Positions 34,145 through 42,391 of a DNA stretch of 64,000 nucleotides are shown one piece after another. A model generated the notes under the pieces. It was given only the letters and a program-made list of their open reading frames with translations, was not told where the DNA came from and searched no databases. The position numbers and the translations under genes were made by a program. The stretch is from Streptomyces sp. CB02261 (GTDB lineage: Bacteria; Actinomycetota; Actinomycetes; Streptomycetales; Streptomycetaceae). The stretch lies in the NCBI RefSeq assembly GCF_001905665.1, contig NZ_LIVX01000012.1, positions 186,001 through 250,000 of the forward strand. Direction: 5' to 3'. How positions within the stretch are numbered: the first letter of the stretch is position 1; each line of letters begins with the position of its first letter.

Positions 34145-34585
34145 ATGACCGTCAAGAACACGCTCGGCCTCATCGCTCGCGTCGGCGCCACCGCCGCCCT
34201 CGCCACAGGCCTTGCCGTCGCCTTCCAGCCCGCCGCGATGGCCGCGGCCCCGGTCGTCTCGGTGACCCCGGCCAGCGGCCTCGCGGATGGCGCCACGGTG
34301 ACCGTCACCGGCACCGGCCTGACCCCGGGCGCCGTCTACCACGTCGCCCAGTGTGAGATCGTCGCCTCCGGCGACTATGGCTGTGACCCGGCGACCGTGG
34401 TGGACATCGTCGCGGACGCCCAGGGCAAGCTCAGCACCCAGTTCACCGTGAACAAGACCTTCCAGGCCGTGAAGGGCGTCGAGGGCACGCCGTCCGGCAC
34501 CGTCGACTGCGGCGTCACCGCCTGCCAGGTCGGCCTCGGCGACTCCCAGGGTGTCGGCGGCGGCCAGCGCATCACCTTCGCCTGA
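34145..34585 (+). CDS. Neocarzinostatin-family apoprotein (secreted chromophore-binding protein)
   Basis: 146 residues. A Sec-type signal (Lys4, hydrophobic ARVGATAALATGLAVAF core, AMA cleavage) ends after residue 33, leaving a mature protein of exactly 113 residues, the length of neocarzinostatin. The mature start AAPVVSVTPASGLADG and the segment GTVDC-x4-CQVGLGD match the family. Cysteines sit at mature 37 and 47, as in neocarzinostatin, and at 89 and 94, shifted by one from 88 and 93, giving both conserved disulfides of the immunoglobulin-like sandwich. The neocarzinostatin chromophore contacts I remember (Trp39, Phe52, Phe76/78) are not conserved (Ile39, Val52, non-aromatic), so the ligand pocket differs. 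It probably carries and shields the cluster product during export. Confidence 0.95.
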   Translation: MTVKNTLGLIARVGATAALATGLAVAFQPAAMAAAPVVSVTPASGLADGATVTVTGTGLTPGAVYHVAQCEIVASGDYGCDPATVVDIVADAQGKLSTQFTVNKTFQAVKGVEGTPSGTVDCGVTACQVGLGDSQGVGGGQRITFA

Positions 34586-34642
34586 GCACCGGCCGGCTGA
34601 CGACGACGCGCGGTCCGTGGCGCCGCCGCACCCGACTCCCCG

Positions 34643-34975
34643 TCAGGGAGCTTGACTCCCGCTCGAGGAGGGTGCGGCGTCGGCCAAGACCACCGCGACC
34701 GTCTCCGGCTCGAAGTTGACCGCGCTGGACCAGCCGCCGATCGCCAGCCGGAACCAGACCGCACTGGTGATCACCCCGTCCCGGTGCTGGTCCTCCACCA
34801 CCTCGTCACCGGGCGACCAGCCTTCGGCCTTGTAACCGACGGCCGCGTCCGGCAGCAGCAGCCGGATCACGGGGCTGTCCAGGGACGGCCCCGACCGGAC
34901 GTTGGCGTCACGCCACACCGGCCCGAGCAGGGCGGGCAACGGGTGGAACTCGCCGGACTTGGAGGACGACGACAT
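34643..34975 (-). CDS. Small SH3-like protein
   Basis: 110 residues from an ATG at 34975 behind GGAGAGG. The middle carries a bacterial SH3-type signature: ANVRSGPSLDSPVIRLL, followed after a loop by SAVWFRLAIGGWSSAVNF, the strand pattern of SH3_3 domains with the WF...GW closing residues. Usually these domains are secreted and bind peptidoglycan, but no signal peptide is visible here. The N-terminus is Ser-rich. It is convergent to the apoprotein gene (57 nt apart) and precedes the flavin monooxygenase unit. Function is unknown. A binding role for a protein or cluster product is possible. Confidence 0.7.
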   Translation of the reverse strand: MSSSSKSGEFHPLPALLGPVWRDANVRSGPSLDSPVIRLLLPDAAVGYKAEGWSPGDEVVEDQHRDGVITSAVWFRLAIGGWSSAVNFEPETVAVVLADAAPSSSGSQAP

Positions 34976-35066
34976 CGGACCCTCTCCTTTTCTCTGCGCT
35001 TCTCTTCGGATTTCTCACCGCTCCCGGCCGCTCCGGCCAGGGAATCTTCCTCGCCCTTGCACCGAC

Positions 35067-36893
35067 TCAGGCGACGGCCCCCAGGACCGCCTTCCTCTCG
35101 GCGGCACACGTGCCGCCGAGCCACACCACCTGGGACACCATCTGCAGCAGCCGCGCCGCGTCCGGCGCGGGCTCCTCACCGGTGGTGTCGGCGGCCGGCA
35201 CCCGATCGACGGCCACCCCCACCGGCGTCGGCCAGCCCCGCAGCGCGTGCCCGATGGTGCGCAGCGTCGTCAGCGTCGAGACCGCGCCCTGCGCCGCCGC
35301 GCCGACCGCGACCGTGCCGATCGGCCGCCCCTCCAGGTACGGCACCGGGCCGCCGATGTCGTTGACGTAGTCGAGGGCGTTCTTCAGCAGCCCCGAGACG
35401 GTGGCGTGGTACGTCGGCGACACCAGGACGACCCCGTCGGCTGCCCGCAGCTCGTCGAGGAACCCGGCCACCGCCGCGTGTGAGGTGCCGAGACCCGGCC
35501 GGTACGCCGGAAAGTCGATCTCCGCGCCGGTGAACACGCGCGCGGACGCGCCTTGTTCGGCGCAGCGCTCGGCACACCAGTCGGCCACCCGGTCGCAGGT
35601 GGATCCCCGGCGCAGCGATCCGCTGATCAGGACGATGTGCGGTGCCGGCATGGCGAAGGCCCCTTTCTTCGTACGGAGGGTGGTCATCAAAGAGGTCGGC
35701 CCGGCGACCCGTTCGGGACGCCGGGCCCTGGGCTGCCAGCCCAGGACGTCGGTGAGTGCCACGTCCTTGCGGCCGGCAGAACGGACATGGGCGTTGCGGC
35801 GCTCCTCGGCCGCCTGGTCGGCGCCCTGGTCAAGGGAGCCCTGACGACGGGAGGCGAGGACGACGGCCCCGGCGCGCGGCGCGCGCTCACGGGCGTATTC
35901 GGCGAGCGCGTCGGGCACCTCGGCGGCCGAGGCCAGCGCCTCGGCCAGCACCAGCGCGTCCTCGAGGGCCATGTTGGCGCCCTGGCCGAGAGCCGGGACC
36001 ATCGGATGGGCGGCGTCGCCGAGCAGCGCCACCCGGCCGTCGACCCAGCCGTCGACCGGGTCGCGGTCATGGATGTCGGTGACGACGATGTCCTCGGGGG
36101 CGGCCTCGCGCACCAGGTCGACGACCGGCGGGTACCAGCCGTCCATGGCCTCGAGCAGTGCCGTCCGGGCGCCGTCCGGACCCAGCGCGGGCCACACTCC
36201 CGGCGGCGCGGTGATCTTCGCGGTCCAGTACAGGGTGTCGCCACCGACCGGGGCGATGAACAGCTGGATGCCCCGGCCGTTGACCACGTGCCCGCGCGCG
36301 CCGAGCGCCGAGCCGCTGGTGCGGCCGCGCACCGAGGTGTAGCCCCGGTAGTGCGGTGGCCCGTCGCCCAGCATCCGGGCCCGGACCGCCGAATGGATGC
36401 CGTCGGCGCCGATCAGCGCGTCGCAGTCGATGGTGTGCTCGTCCGAGAGGACGGCGGTGACCTGATCGGGCCCGGTGATGTAGTCCGTCACCGCGGTCGC
36501 GAGGCGGACGGCGGCCCCGGCGGAGAGCGCCTCGTTGAGCAGCGCCCGGTGCAGCGCCGTGCGCAGCACGGGGATCTGCGGGGCGCCCAGCGCGGCCGTC
36601 GACGTCCCGACCTGCTCCTCGGCGAGCACCGTGCCGTCCGCCTCCATCACGATTCTCACTTCGTCGCGCCGCGTGACGTGGCCGACGTCGCGGATCCGGG
36701 CCCCGAGGCGTCCGCTCAACGCGTCGATCGCGCGTACCCCGTTCGGGTACAGGACAAGTCCTGAGCCCTTGACGCCGATCCGTCCCGCCCGTTCGACCAC
36801 GGTCACGTCGAGGCCGCGCGCGGCCATGCCCGCAGCCGCCGCGAGACCTCCGATCCCGCCGCCCGCCACCACCACGGACCGTCTTCTGGTCAT
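35067..36893 (-). CDS. FAD monooxygenase fused in frame to an NADPH-dependent FMN reductase
   Basis: 608 codons from an ATG at 36893. Residues 1-414 are a class A flavoprotein monooxygenase: VVAGGGIGGLAAAAGMA (FAD), DCDALIGADGIHSAVR (DG motif) and VALLGDAAHPMVPALGQGANMALEDA (GD motif). Residues 415-608 are a flavodoxin-fold NADPH-FMN reductase: ISGSLRRGSTCDRVADW and VVLVSPTYHATVSGLLKNALDYV. No stop separates them. A GAAAGGGG before the internal ATG at 35651 could also start a free reductase. Class A enzymes reduce their own FAD, so a fused reductase is unexpected. It may instead feed FMNH2/FADH2 to the group D and HpaB hydroxylases of the cluster. A lost stop codon is the alternative. Confidence 0.87.
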   Translation of the reverse strand: MTRRRSVVVAGGGIGGLAAAAGMAARGLDVTVVERAGRIGVKGSGLVLYPNGVRAIDALSGRLGARIRDVGHVTRRDEVRIVMEADGTVLAEEQVGTSTAALGAPQIPVLRTALHRALLNEALSAGAAVRLATAVTDYITGPDQVTAVLSDEHTIDCDALIGADGIHSAVRARMLGDGPPHYRGYTSVRGRTSGSALGARGHVVNGRGIQLFIAPVGGDTLYWTAKITAPPGVWPALGPDGARTALLEAMDGWYPPVVDLVREAAPEDIVVTDIHDRDPVDGWVDGRVALLGDAAHPMVPALGQGANMALEDALVLAEALASAAEVPDALAEYARERAPRAGAVVLASRRQGSLDQGADQAAEERRNAHVRSAGRKDVALTDVLGWQPRARRPERVAGPTSLMTTLRTKKGAFAMPAPHIVLISGSLRRGSTCDRVADWCAERCAEQGASARVFTGAEIDFPAYRPGLGTSHAAVAGFLDELRAADGVVLVSPTYHATVSGLLKNALDYVNDIGGPVPYLEGRPIGTVAVGAAAQGAVSTLTTLRTIGHALRGWPTPVGVAVDRVPAADTTGEEPAPDAARLLQMVSQVVWLGGTCAAERKAVLGAVA

Positions 36894-36894
36894 G

Positions 36895-38361
36895 TCATCC
36901 CTCCCGCGCGGCGAACGCCGCCGTCGGTGTCGTGTCCCAGGTCGTCGCAGACCCGAGGCTCGCGTCTCCGGGGCTCGTGCCCCCGGCGGCCGGGGCCGCC
37001 CCGAGCAGCCGCCCGTCGTACGCACCGAACGTCCCTGACGCGGCGTCCCACACGGTCCGCCCGGCCCGCAGCGTGCGCTCCACCCGGCCGGTGAACGTCC
37101 AGCCCTCGTAAGCCGACCAGCCGCACTTGCTCTCCACATCGTGCGCCGAGAGCATCCACGGCGTGTCCGGCGCGAAGACCACCAGATCGGCGTCGGCGCC
37201 CGGCGCGATCCGCCCCTTGCCCGGCAGCCGGAACAACTCGGCAGGCAGCTGCGACAGGTGCCGAACCAGTCGGGTCACCGCCACGTCCGGATCCTCGTCG
37301 GGACGGCGACGGCGCATCCCCGTCCACACGGCGACGGCCAGCTCCTGCACCCCGGGCAGGCCCGGCGGCGAGTCGGCGACCGAGCGGGTCTTGTCCTCGA
37401 CGGTGTGCGGCGCGTGGTCGCTGCCCAGCGTCGCGGCCTGCCCCTCGACCAACGCCCGCCACAGCCGGTCCTGATCCAGCTGGCTGCGGATCGAGGGCGA
37501 AAGCCGGGTACGCGCTCCCAGCCTGCGGGTGTCCTGGTCCGTGAACGACAGGTGGTGGCCGGTGACCTCGAAGGTCACCGGGTATCCGGCGGCCCGCGCC
37601 GCGCACACCAGGTCGGCCTCCTCGGCGCTCGACAGATGCAGGATGTGCGCTGCGGTGCCGTACCGCCGGGCCAGTTCGATGACCTTGGCGACGGCGACGA
37701 TGCCGCCGGTGCGCGGGCGGCACCGCTCGTACTCCAGATAGCTGCCCGGCTCCCCCCACCAGGCGTCGAGCAGCGCGAACAGGCTGTCGTCCTCGGCGTG
37801 CAGGACCAGCTGGACCCCGCCCTCGGCCGCCGCGGCGAACGCACGCTCAAGCACCACCGGGTCGCGCACCACCGTCGGAGCCGTGTGGTGACCGGCCATG
37901 AACACCTTTGCGCTCGTCGCCACCGCCGGATCGAGCTCCGCCAGCAGCTCCGGTCTGGCCGGGTCGAGCCCGATGTGGAAACGCAGGTCCACCAGCGAAC
38001 GGCCCGCCACCAGCCGGGCCTTCTCGGCCACCGCAGCCGGGTCGAGCGTCGGCGGCACTGTGTTCGGCATGTCCATCACGGTAGTGACACCGCCGCGCAC
38101 CGCCGCCCGGCTGCCGTGCTCCCAGTCCTCTTTGTACGTCAGGCCCGGCGTACGGAAGTGCACATGCGAGTCGATGAGGCCAGGCAGCACGTAGTGGTCG
38201 CCCGCGTCGATCCGTTCGACGTGCGCCGGGGTGGTGTCGGCGCCGGTCACGGCGGTGATCCGCCCGCCGGCGATCAGCACGTGGCCCGCGCGCACTCCGT
38301 CCGGCGTCACGAGCCTGCGACCACTGACCACGAGGTCGGGCACCACGCTCAGCCCGTCCAT
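36895..38361 (-). CDS. Dihydroorotase/allantoinase-like cyclic amidohydrolase
   Basis: 488 residues from an ATG at 38361, 13 nt inside the preceding gene. It is a metal-dependent amidohydrolase of the dihydroorotase/allantoinase/hydantoinase group: metal His pair in DSHVHFRTPG, the carboxylated Lys in SAKVFMAG, further His in LHAED, ILHLSSAEEA and the catalytic Asp in GSDHAPH. Length and the C-terminal beta-sandwich fragment (GADADLVVFAP) are normal for allantoinases. These enzymes open or close cyclic ureides or amides. In this operon, without pyrimidine genes, closure or opening of a ring formed from a carbamoyl or amide amino acid is plausible. The exact reaction is unknown. Confidence 0.88.
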   Translation of the reverse strand: MDGLSVVPDLVVSGRRLVTPDGVRAGHVLIAGGRITAVTGADTTPAHVERIDAGDHYVLPGLIDSHVHFRTPGLTYKEDWEHGSRAAVRGGVTTVMDMPNTVPPTLDPAAVAEKARLVAGRSLVDLRFHIGLDPARPELLAELDPAVATSAKVFMAGHHTAPTVVRDPVVLERAFAAAAEGGVQLVLHAEDDSLFALLDAWWGEPGSYLEYERCRPRTGGIVAVAKVIELARRYGTAAHILHLSSAEEADLVCAARAAGYPVTFEVTGHHLSFTDQDTRRLGARTRLSPSIRSQLDQDRLWRALVEGQAATLGSDHAPHTVEDKTRSVADSPPGLPGVQELAVAVWTGMRRRRPDEDPDVAVTRLVRHLSQLPAELFRLPGKGRIAPGADADLVVFAPDTPWMLSAHDVESKCGWSAYEGWTFTGRVERTLRAGRTVWDAASGTFGAYDGRLLGAAPAAGGTSPGDASLGSATTWDTTPTAAFAAREG

Positions 38362-39464
38362 GACGCCGCCACCAGGTCCCGGCACAGGTCGTTGGTCGGA
38401 CCCATGAACGCGATGCCCCGCGCGTCGGCCAGGAGCCGCACGATCCGCGCGCCGTCGCGGTAACCGGCCGAGCCGAGCATCCGCGCCACGTCGAGGCAAA
38501 TCTCCTCGGCCGCCACGCTCGCGTGCAGCTTGCTGTGCAGCGTCGTCAGCCCCGGAGCGGCCGAGGTCCGCGCCCCCGCCCGGTCCACCACGGCCCGCGC
38601 CGCCTCGAGCCGGGTCGACAGATCCACCAGCCGGTGCCGCACGGTCGGCAGCGCGAGCAGCCCGTGGTGATCCGCGTGCTGTACAGCCAAGTCGAACGCG
38701 CCCTGGGCGATGCCCACCGACACCGCGCCCAGGCTCGCGCCCGATTCCCGCACCCCGGCGATCACCGAGGAGGCCCCTCCGACCGGCCCCAGCCGGTCGG
38801 CGTCCGCGACCACACAGCCGTCCAGCGCGACCAGACCGGTCGCCGAACCGCGCATCCCGGCGAGCCCGAAACCGAGTTCCGGGACCACACCCGGGGCGTC
38901 CGCCCCGACCAGGAAGAAGGTCTGCCCGTCCGCCCCGTAACCCGCCATCGACGCCGATGGCGCCGGCGGCGTCTCGGCGGCCGTCCGCACCAGCACCAGA
39001 TAGATGTCGGCGACGCCGGCACCGGTCGCGAACGCCTTGGAGCCGTCCAGCCGCCACCGGCCGTCAGAGAGCCGCGTCCCGGTGCTCGACAGGTTCCGCT
39101 TCGCCGCCCCCGCACCCGTCTCGCTCCATGCCGAGGCCGCCAGTACGCTGCCGTCGGCAAGCCCCGGCAACCAGCGCTCCTGCTGCTCCTCGGTGCCCCA
39201 CTCGGCGATCCTGGCACTCACGGCGAAATGCTGGAACGCGACGATCGCCACCGATGGATTGACGGCGGCGATCTCCGCGACGACCTGGTTGACCGCCATC
39301 GCGTCCCCGCCTGCACCGCCGTGCCGGGCCGGCACCGCCATGCCGAGCAGACCGCTCGCGCGCAGCTGGGCCAGCACCTGACGGTCCGGCTCACCTGCCG
39401 GATCGGTCGTGTCGGCGGATTCGGACAACCGGGCGCGCAGCTCGGTCGTCAACAGCGGTCTCAT
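38349..39464 (-). CDS. Acyl-CoA dehydrogenase homologue
   Basis: 371 residues from an ATG at 39464 overlapping the upstream PrpF-like stop (ATGA). Domain order is an N-terminal helical domain (GLLGMAVPARHGGAGGDAMAVNQVV), a beta domain (ASAWSETGAGAAKRNLSSTG, GSKAFATGAGVADIYLVL) and a C-terminal helical domain (VSVGIAQGAFDLAVQHA ... ARMLGSAGYRDG). The AWSETGAG motif fits the flavin-binding AMTEPxAG of true dehydrogenases better than the other two family members in this cluster. A clear catalytic Glu is not evident by eye. It may desaturate, or oxygenate, an intermediate bound to CoA or a carrier, or free. Confidence 0.83.
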   Translation of the reverse strand: MRPLLTTELRARLSESADTTDPAGEPDRQVLAQLRASGLLGMAVPARHGGAGGDAMAVNQVVAEIAAVNPSVAIVAFQHFAVSARIAEWGTEEQQERWLPGLADGSVLAASAWSETGAGAAKRNLSSTGTRLSDGRWRLDGSKAFATGAGVADIYLVLVRTAAETPPAPSASMAGYGADGQTFFLVGADAPGVVPELGFGLAGMRGSATGLVALDGCVVADADRLGPVGGASSVIAGVRESGASLGAVSVGIAQGAFDLAVQHADHHGLLALPTVRHRLVDLSTRLEAARAVVDRAGARTSAAPGLTTLHSKLHASVAAEEICLDVARMLGSAGYRDGARIVRLLADARGIAFMGPTNDLCRDLVAASWTG

Positions 39465-40522
39465 GCCGCCCCCGACAACGCCAGGCATTGGGCAACCTCC
39501 TCGAATTGCAGATGGCTCAGGGGTGTCAGGACGAACGAACCCTGGAAGGTGACGTTCTTGCGTGCGACGGTCGCCCACAGCAGGGCGCCCTCACCGCCGG
39601 CCGCGCCTCGCGCCGCTGTGACCGCTGTGACAGCCGTCCGGCCGCCCGTCGTCGCGATCTCCAGCAGTCCGGTGTCGGCCCCGTTCTCGCGGGCGATCCG
39701 CCACGGAACGGTGCCCGGGATCCGTACCGCCGTTCCCAGGCACACCACCCCGGTCAGCGCGATCGACGGATGCCAGCCCGGCACCGTCACGGCTCGGGCC
39801 GCGATTCCGCCGTCCGCGGCGGGCAGCACCGCCGCGATCTTCGGGAAGGCCCCGTCGGCCGGCCAGCCCAGCCGACCAGCCGCGGCCGCCCGCAACGCTT
39901 CCAGCCGGCCGAGGAGTTCGTCGCCCGCGCCGAACAGCGCCGCCTGGTCGGGCACCCCGAGCTCGCGGGCGTCCACGAAGGCGTACGCGTTGGCGCTCGC
40001 GACCAGCGACACCTCGGCCCGGTCGGCCCCCGCCACCAGCGGCGTACGGGGCGCCCCGGCGGGCAGCAGCTCACCGAACGGCACCGGCGCCGACTGCACG
40101 AAGGTGACCGTGAACGCGGCCCCGTCCCGTTCCACCCGGTCGACCTCGCACACCACGCTGTCGCCGTTGTTGAGCACCTGGACCCGGATCCGCGCCCCCG
40201 GCACCAGCCGAGGCAGCATCCCCGAACGGGCCGCGGCCACCACCGCCGACAGGATCGAATGACCGCACGAACCCCGCAGGTCGAACCGGTCGGGGGCGCC
40301 GGGCAGCGCCTGCACAAACCGGTAGTCCAAATCGAACATCGGGTGCGCGGACGGCTCCACCAGCGCGATCTTCAACACATGCGCGCCGCCCGCCGACACC
40401 AGGTAGCGGCGGGCCTCGGCGAGGTGCGCTAGAAGCGCCCCGTCGTCCCGCGGGAGCCGTCCGGCGTCCAGCACGAAGGTGGGGCAGGGACTGCCCGCCG
40501 CGTACGCGAGATGGCCGATCAC
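39461..40522 (-). CDS. PrpF-like isomerase (DUF453, diaminopimelate-epimerase fold)
   Basis: 353 residues from a GTG at 40522 overlapping the asparagine-synthetase stop (GTGA). The family name-giving N-terminal GGTSKG motif is replaced by CPTFVLDAGRLPRD, but later elements match: FDLRGSCGHSILSAVVAAARSGMLP (the G-N/S-C-G motif of the fold), VFVDARELG-like AYAFVDARELGVPD, and the C-terminal AVRIPGTVPW block. PrpF proteins shift double bonds in methylaconitate-type acids by moving an allylic proton. Within this run it suggests isomerisation of an unsaturated or 2-substituted acid. The missing SKG motif means the known PrpF mechanism cannot be assumed. Confidence 0.75.
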   Translation of the reverse strand: MIGHLAYAAGSPCPTFVLDAGRLPRDDGALLAHLAEARRYLVSAGGAHVLKIALVEPSAHPMFDLDYRFVQALPGAPDRFDLRGSCGHSILSAVVAAARSGMLPRLVPGARIRVQVLNNGDSVVCEVDRVERDGAAFTVTFVQSAPVPFGELLPAGAPRTPLVAGADRAEVSLVASANAYAFVDARELGVPDQAALFGAGDELLGRLEALRAAAAGRLGWPADGAFPKIAAVLPAADGGIAARAVTVPGWHPSIALTGVVCLGTAVRIPGTVPWRIARENGADTGLLEIATTGGRTAVTAVTAARGAAGGEGALLWATVARKNVTFQGSFVLTPLSHLQFEEVAQCLALSGAA

Positions 40523-42360
40523 GCCGCCACCGCCAGCGTCCGCGATCCGTCCGGCACCACCGGCGCGATCCCGGGGAGGGCCACCGGGCGACGGAACTGC
40601 TCGTGCCACACCTCGTAGGCGAGCAGTGCCCAAAGCGCGAGCGCGACGCCGTCGTCCGGCCGCTCCGCCTGCGCCGCGAAGAGACCCTCGACCGCCGTGC
40701 CGTCCAACTGGCCCCGCTTCGCGAGCCGGTCCACGGCCAGTAGGTCCCGGGAGTGCTCCCACAGCGTGGTGCCCGGCCGCAGCATCGCCGTCACCGGCAG
40801 CGTGAACGGCTGCTTCGGGCGGCCGAGGACCCGCTCCGGCAGCAACCCCGCCGCCGCCGCGTACAACGTCCGCTTGACCTGCTTGCCCTGGATCCGCTGA
40901 TGGTCCGAGAGCGCCCGACCAAGCGCGACCACCGACCGCTGGCAGAACGGCACCCGCGCCTCCACCGACGAGGCCATGCTCAAGTGGTCGACCCGACGCA
41001 GGTGGTAAGCGGGCAGCCGCTGCTCCAGCTCGAACCGGGTGATCCGGTCCAGGACCGTGCCCGGGCCGTGGAGCAACTCGGCCAGGACACCAGCGGGCAG
41101 CGCCGGATCGGCCGCGACATGGGCCCGGTAGTCGGCGGTGTACAGGCGCGCCCGCAGCGCGGCCGGGGCGGCGGACAGCGCGTCCAGATACCCCGCGGAC
41201 CACTCCTCGCACGAAGCGGACCGCTCGGCCGCCACCCGCATCCGCTCGTATCCTCCGAACACCTCGTCGGCGGCATCACCGGTCAGCGCCACCGTGAAGC
41301 CGGCCTCGCGCACGGCCCGGAACAGCGCATACGTGCTCAGCGCGATCGGGTCGGCGTTCGGCTGGCCCAGATGCCACACCGTGTCCTGGAGGAGTGCGGG
41401 GAAGTCCGCCGGATCGATCTCCACCTGGTGGTGTGTCGCCCCGGCCCGCTCAGCGACCTCCCGCGCGAAGTGCCGCTCGTCAAACGGCCACGCCCCCCGG
41501 TAGGCGATGTTGAAGGTGTCCACCGGGCCCTGCTCGGCGGCGAGCGCCGTCACCAGGCTCGAGTCCAGACCGCCGGAGGTGATCAGGGCCACCGGCACGT
41601 CCGCGACGAGCAGCCGGCCCACCTCCGCGCGCAGTGTCCTGCGCACCCGCCGTGCCGCGGTGAAGCCGTCCGGCACCGGCCCCTCGGCCACGTCGGCGGG
41701 CCGCCGCCGCACCCGCGGGGTGCCGCCCAGTTCGCACACCCAGGTGGTGCCCGGCTGAAGGACGTCCACGTCCTCGTACACGGTCCGCGTCCCGAACGGC
41801 GTCCTGGTCGTCAGGTACGCATCGAGCGCCGACTCCCGCACACGGGCGCCGGTCCCGCCGAAGCCCAGCAGCGCGGGCAGTTCGGAGGAGAAGCGCAAGG
41901 AACGTTCCGCCGCGTCCCAGCGCAGGTACAGCGGCTTCATCCCGATGTGGTCGGTGGCGAGCAGCAGCCGCGGCACCGGGCCGCGCTCGTCGACCAGCGC
42001 CAGCGCGTACATGCCGTCAAGGTGGTCGGTGAACCCCGCGCCGTACTCCAGGTACAGCGCGGGCAGCACCGAGCCGTCACAACGGTCAGGGAAGTCGTGG
42101 CCGCGCGCCACCAGGCGGGCACGCAGCTCCTCGTGGTTGTAGATCTCGCCGTTGAACACGACCCGCACCCGGCCGCCCTGGCCGTACGGTTGCTCCCCGC
42201 CGTCCAGGTCGACGACGGCAAGCCGGTTGCTGCCGAGGCCCCAGCCGGGAGCCCGCGCGGTCCGGGTGGCGTCCGGGCCCCCGTGCCGCTGGAGGGCGGC
42301 GACGGCGCGCATCTCGTGAGGCGTCGCCGCCGCGTTGAAGTAACCGAAGATCCGACACAT
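40519..42360 (-). CDS. Asparagine synthetase (glutamine-hydrolysing) homologue
   Basis: 613 residues. It has an N-terminal class II glutaminase domain with nucleophile Cys2 (MCRIFGYF), RHGGPD and FNGEIYNHEELR, then the synthetase domain with the PP-loop ATP motif SGGLDSS and ALTGDAADEVFGGYERM. The Cys2 nucleophile is intact, so it should transfer glutamine-derived ammonia, unlike beta-lactam synthetases of the same fold which lack that Cys. In clusters such enzymes amidate a pathway carboxylate. It is the third gene from the right in a closely packed unit and overlaps the PrpF-like gene, so the amide it makes may be the isomerase or amidohydrolase substrate. Confidence 0.93.
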   Translation of the reverse strand: MCRIFGYFNAAATPHEMRAVAALQRHGGPDATRTARAPGWGLGSNRLAVVDLDGGEQPYGQGGRVRVVFNGEIYNHEELRARLVARGHDFPDRCDGSVLPALYLEYGAGFTDHLDGMYALALVDERGPVPRLLLATDHIGMKPLYLRWDAAERSLRFSSELPALLGFGGTGARVRESALDAYLTTRTPFGTRTVYEDVDVLQPGTTWVCELGGTPRVRRRPADVAEGPVPDGFTAARRVRRTLRAEVGRLLVADVPVALITSGGLDSSLVTALAAEQGPVDTFNIAYRGAWPFDERHFAREVAERAGATHHQVEIDPADFPALLQDTVWHLGQPNADPIALSTYALFRAVREAGFTVALTGDAADEVFGGYERMRVAAERSASCEEWSAGYLDALSAAPAALRARLYTADYRAHVAADPALPAGVLAELLHGPGTVLDRITRFELEQRLPAYHLRRVDHLSMASSVEARVPFCQRSVVALGRALSDHQRIQGKQVKRTLYAAAAGLLPERVLGRPKQPFTLPVTAMLRPGTTLWEHSRDLLAVDRLAKRGQLDGTAVEGLFAAQAERPDDGVALALWALLAYEVWHEQFRRPVALPGIAPVVPDGSRTLAVAA

Positions 42361-42391
42361 GTCTGCCTGTCTTTCGTGAGGAGACGACGGA

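Noticed and set aside
40519..42360. Beta-lactam synthetase instead of asparagine synthetase
   Set aside because: The glutaminase nucleophile Cys2 is present; beta-lactam synthetases lack it. The ThDP enzyme and TauD also do not match the clavulanate enzymes in detail.
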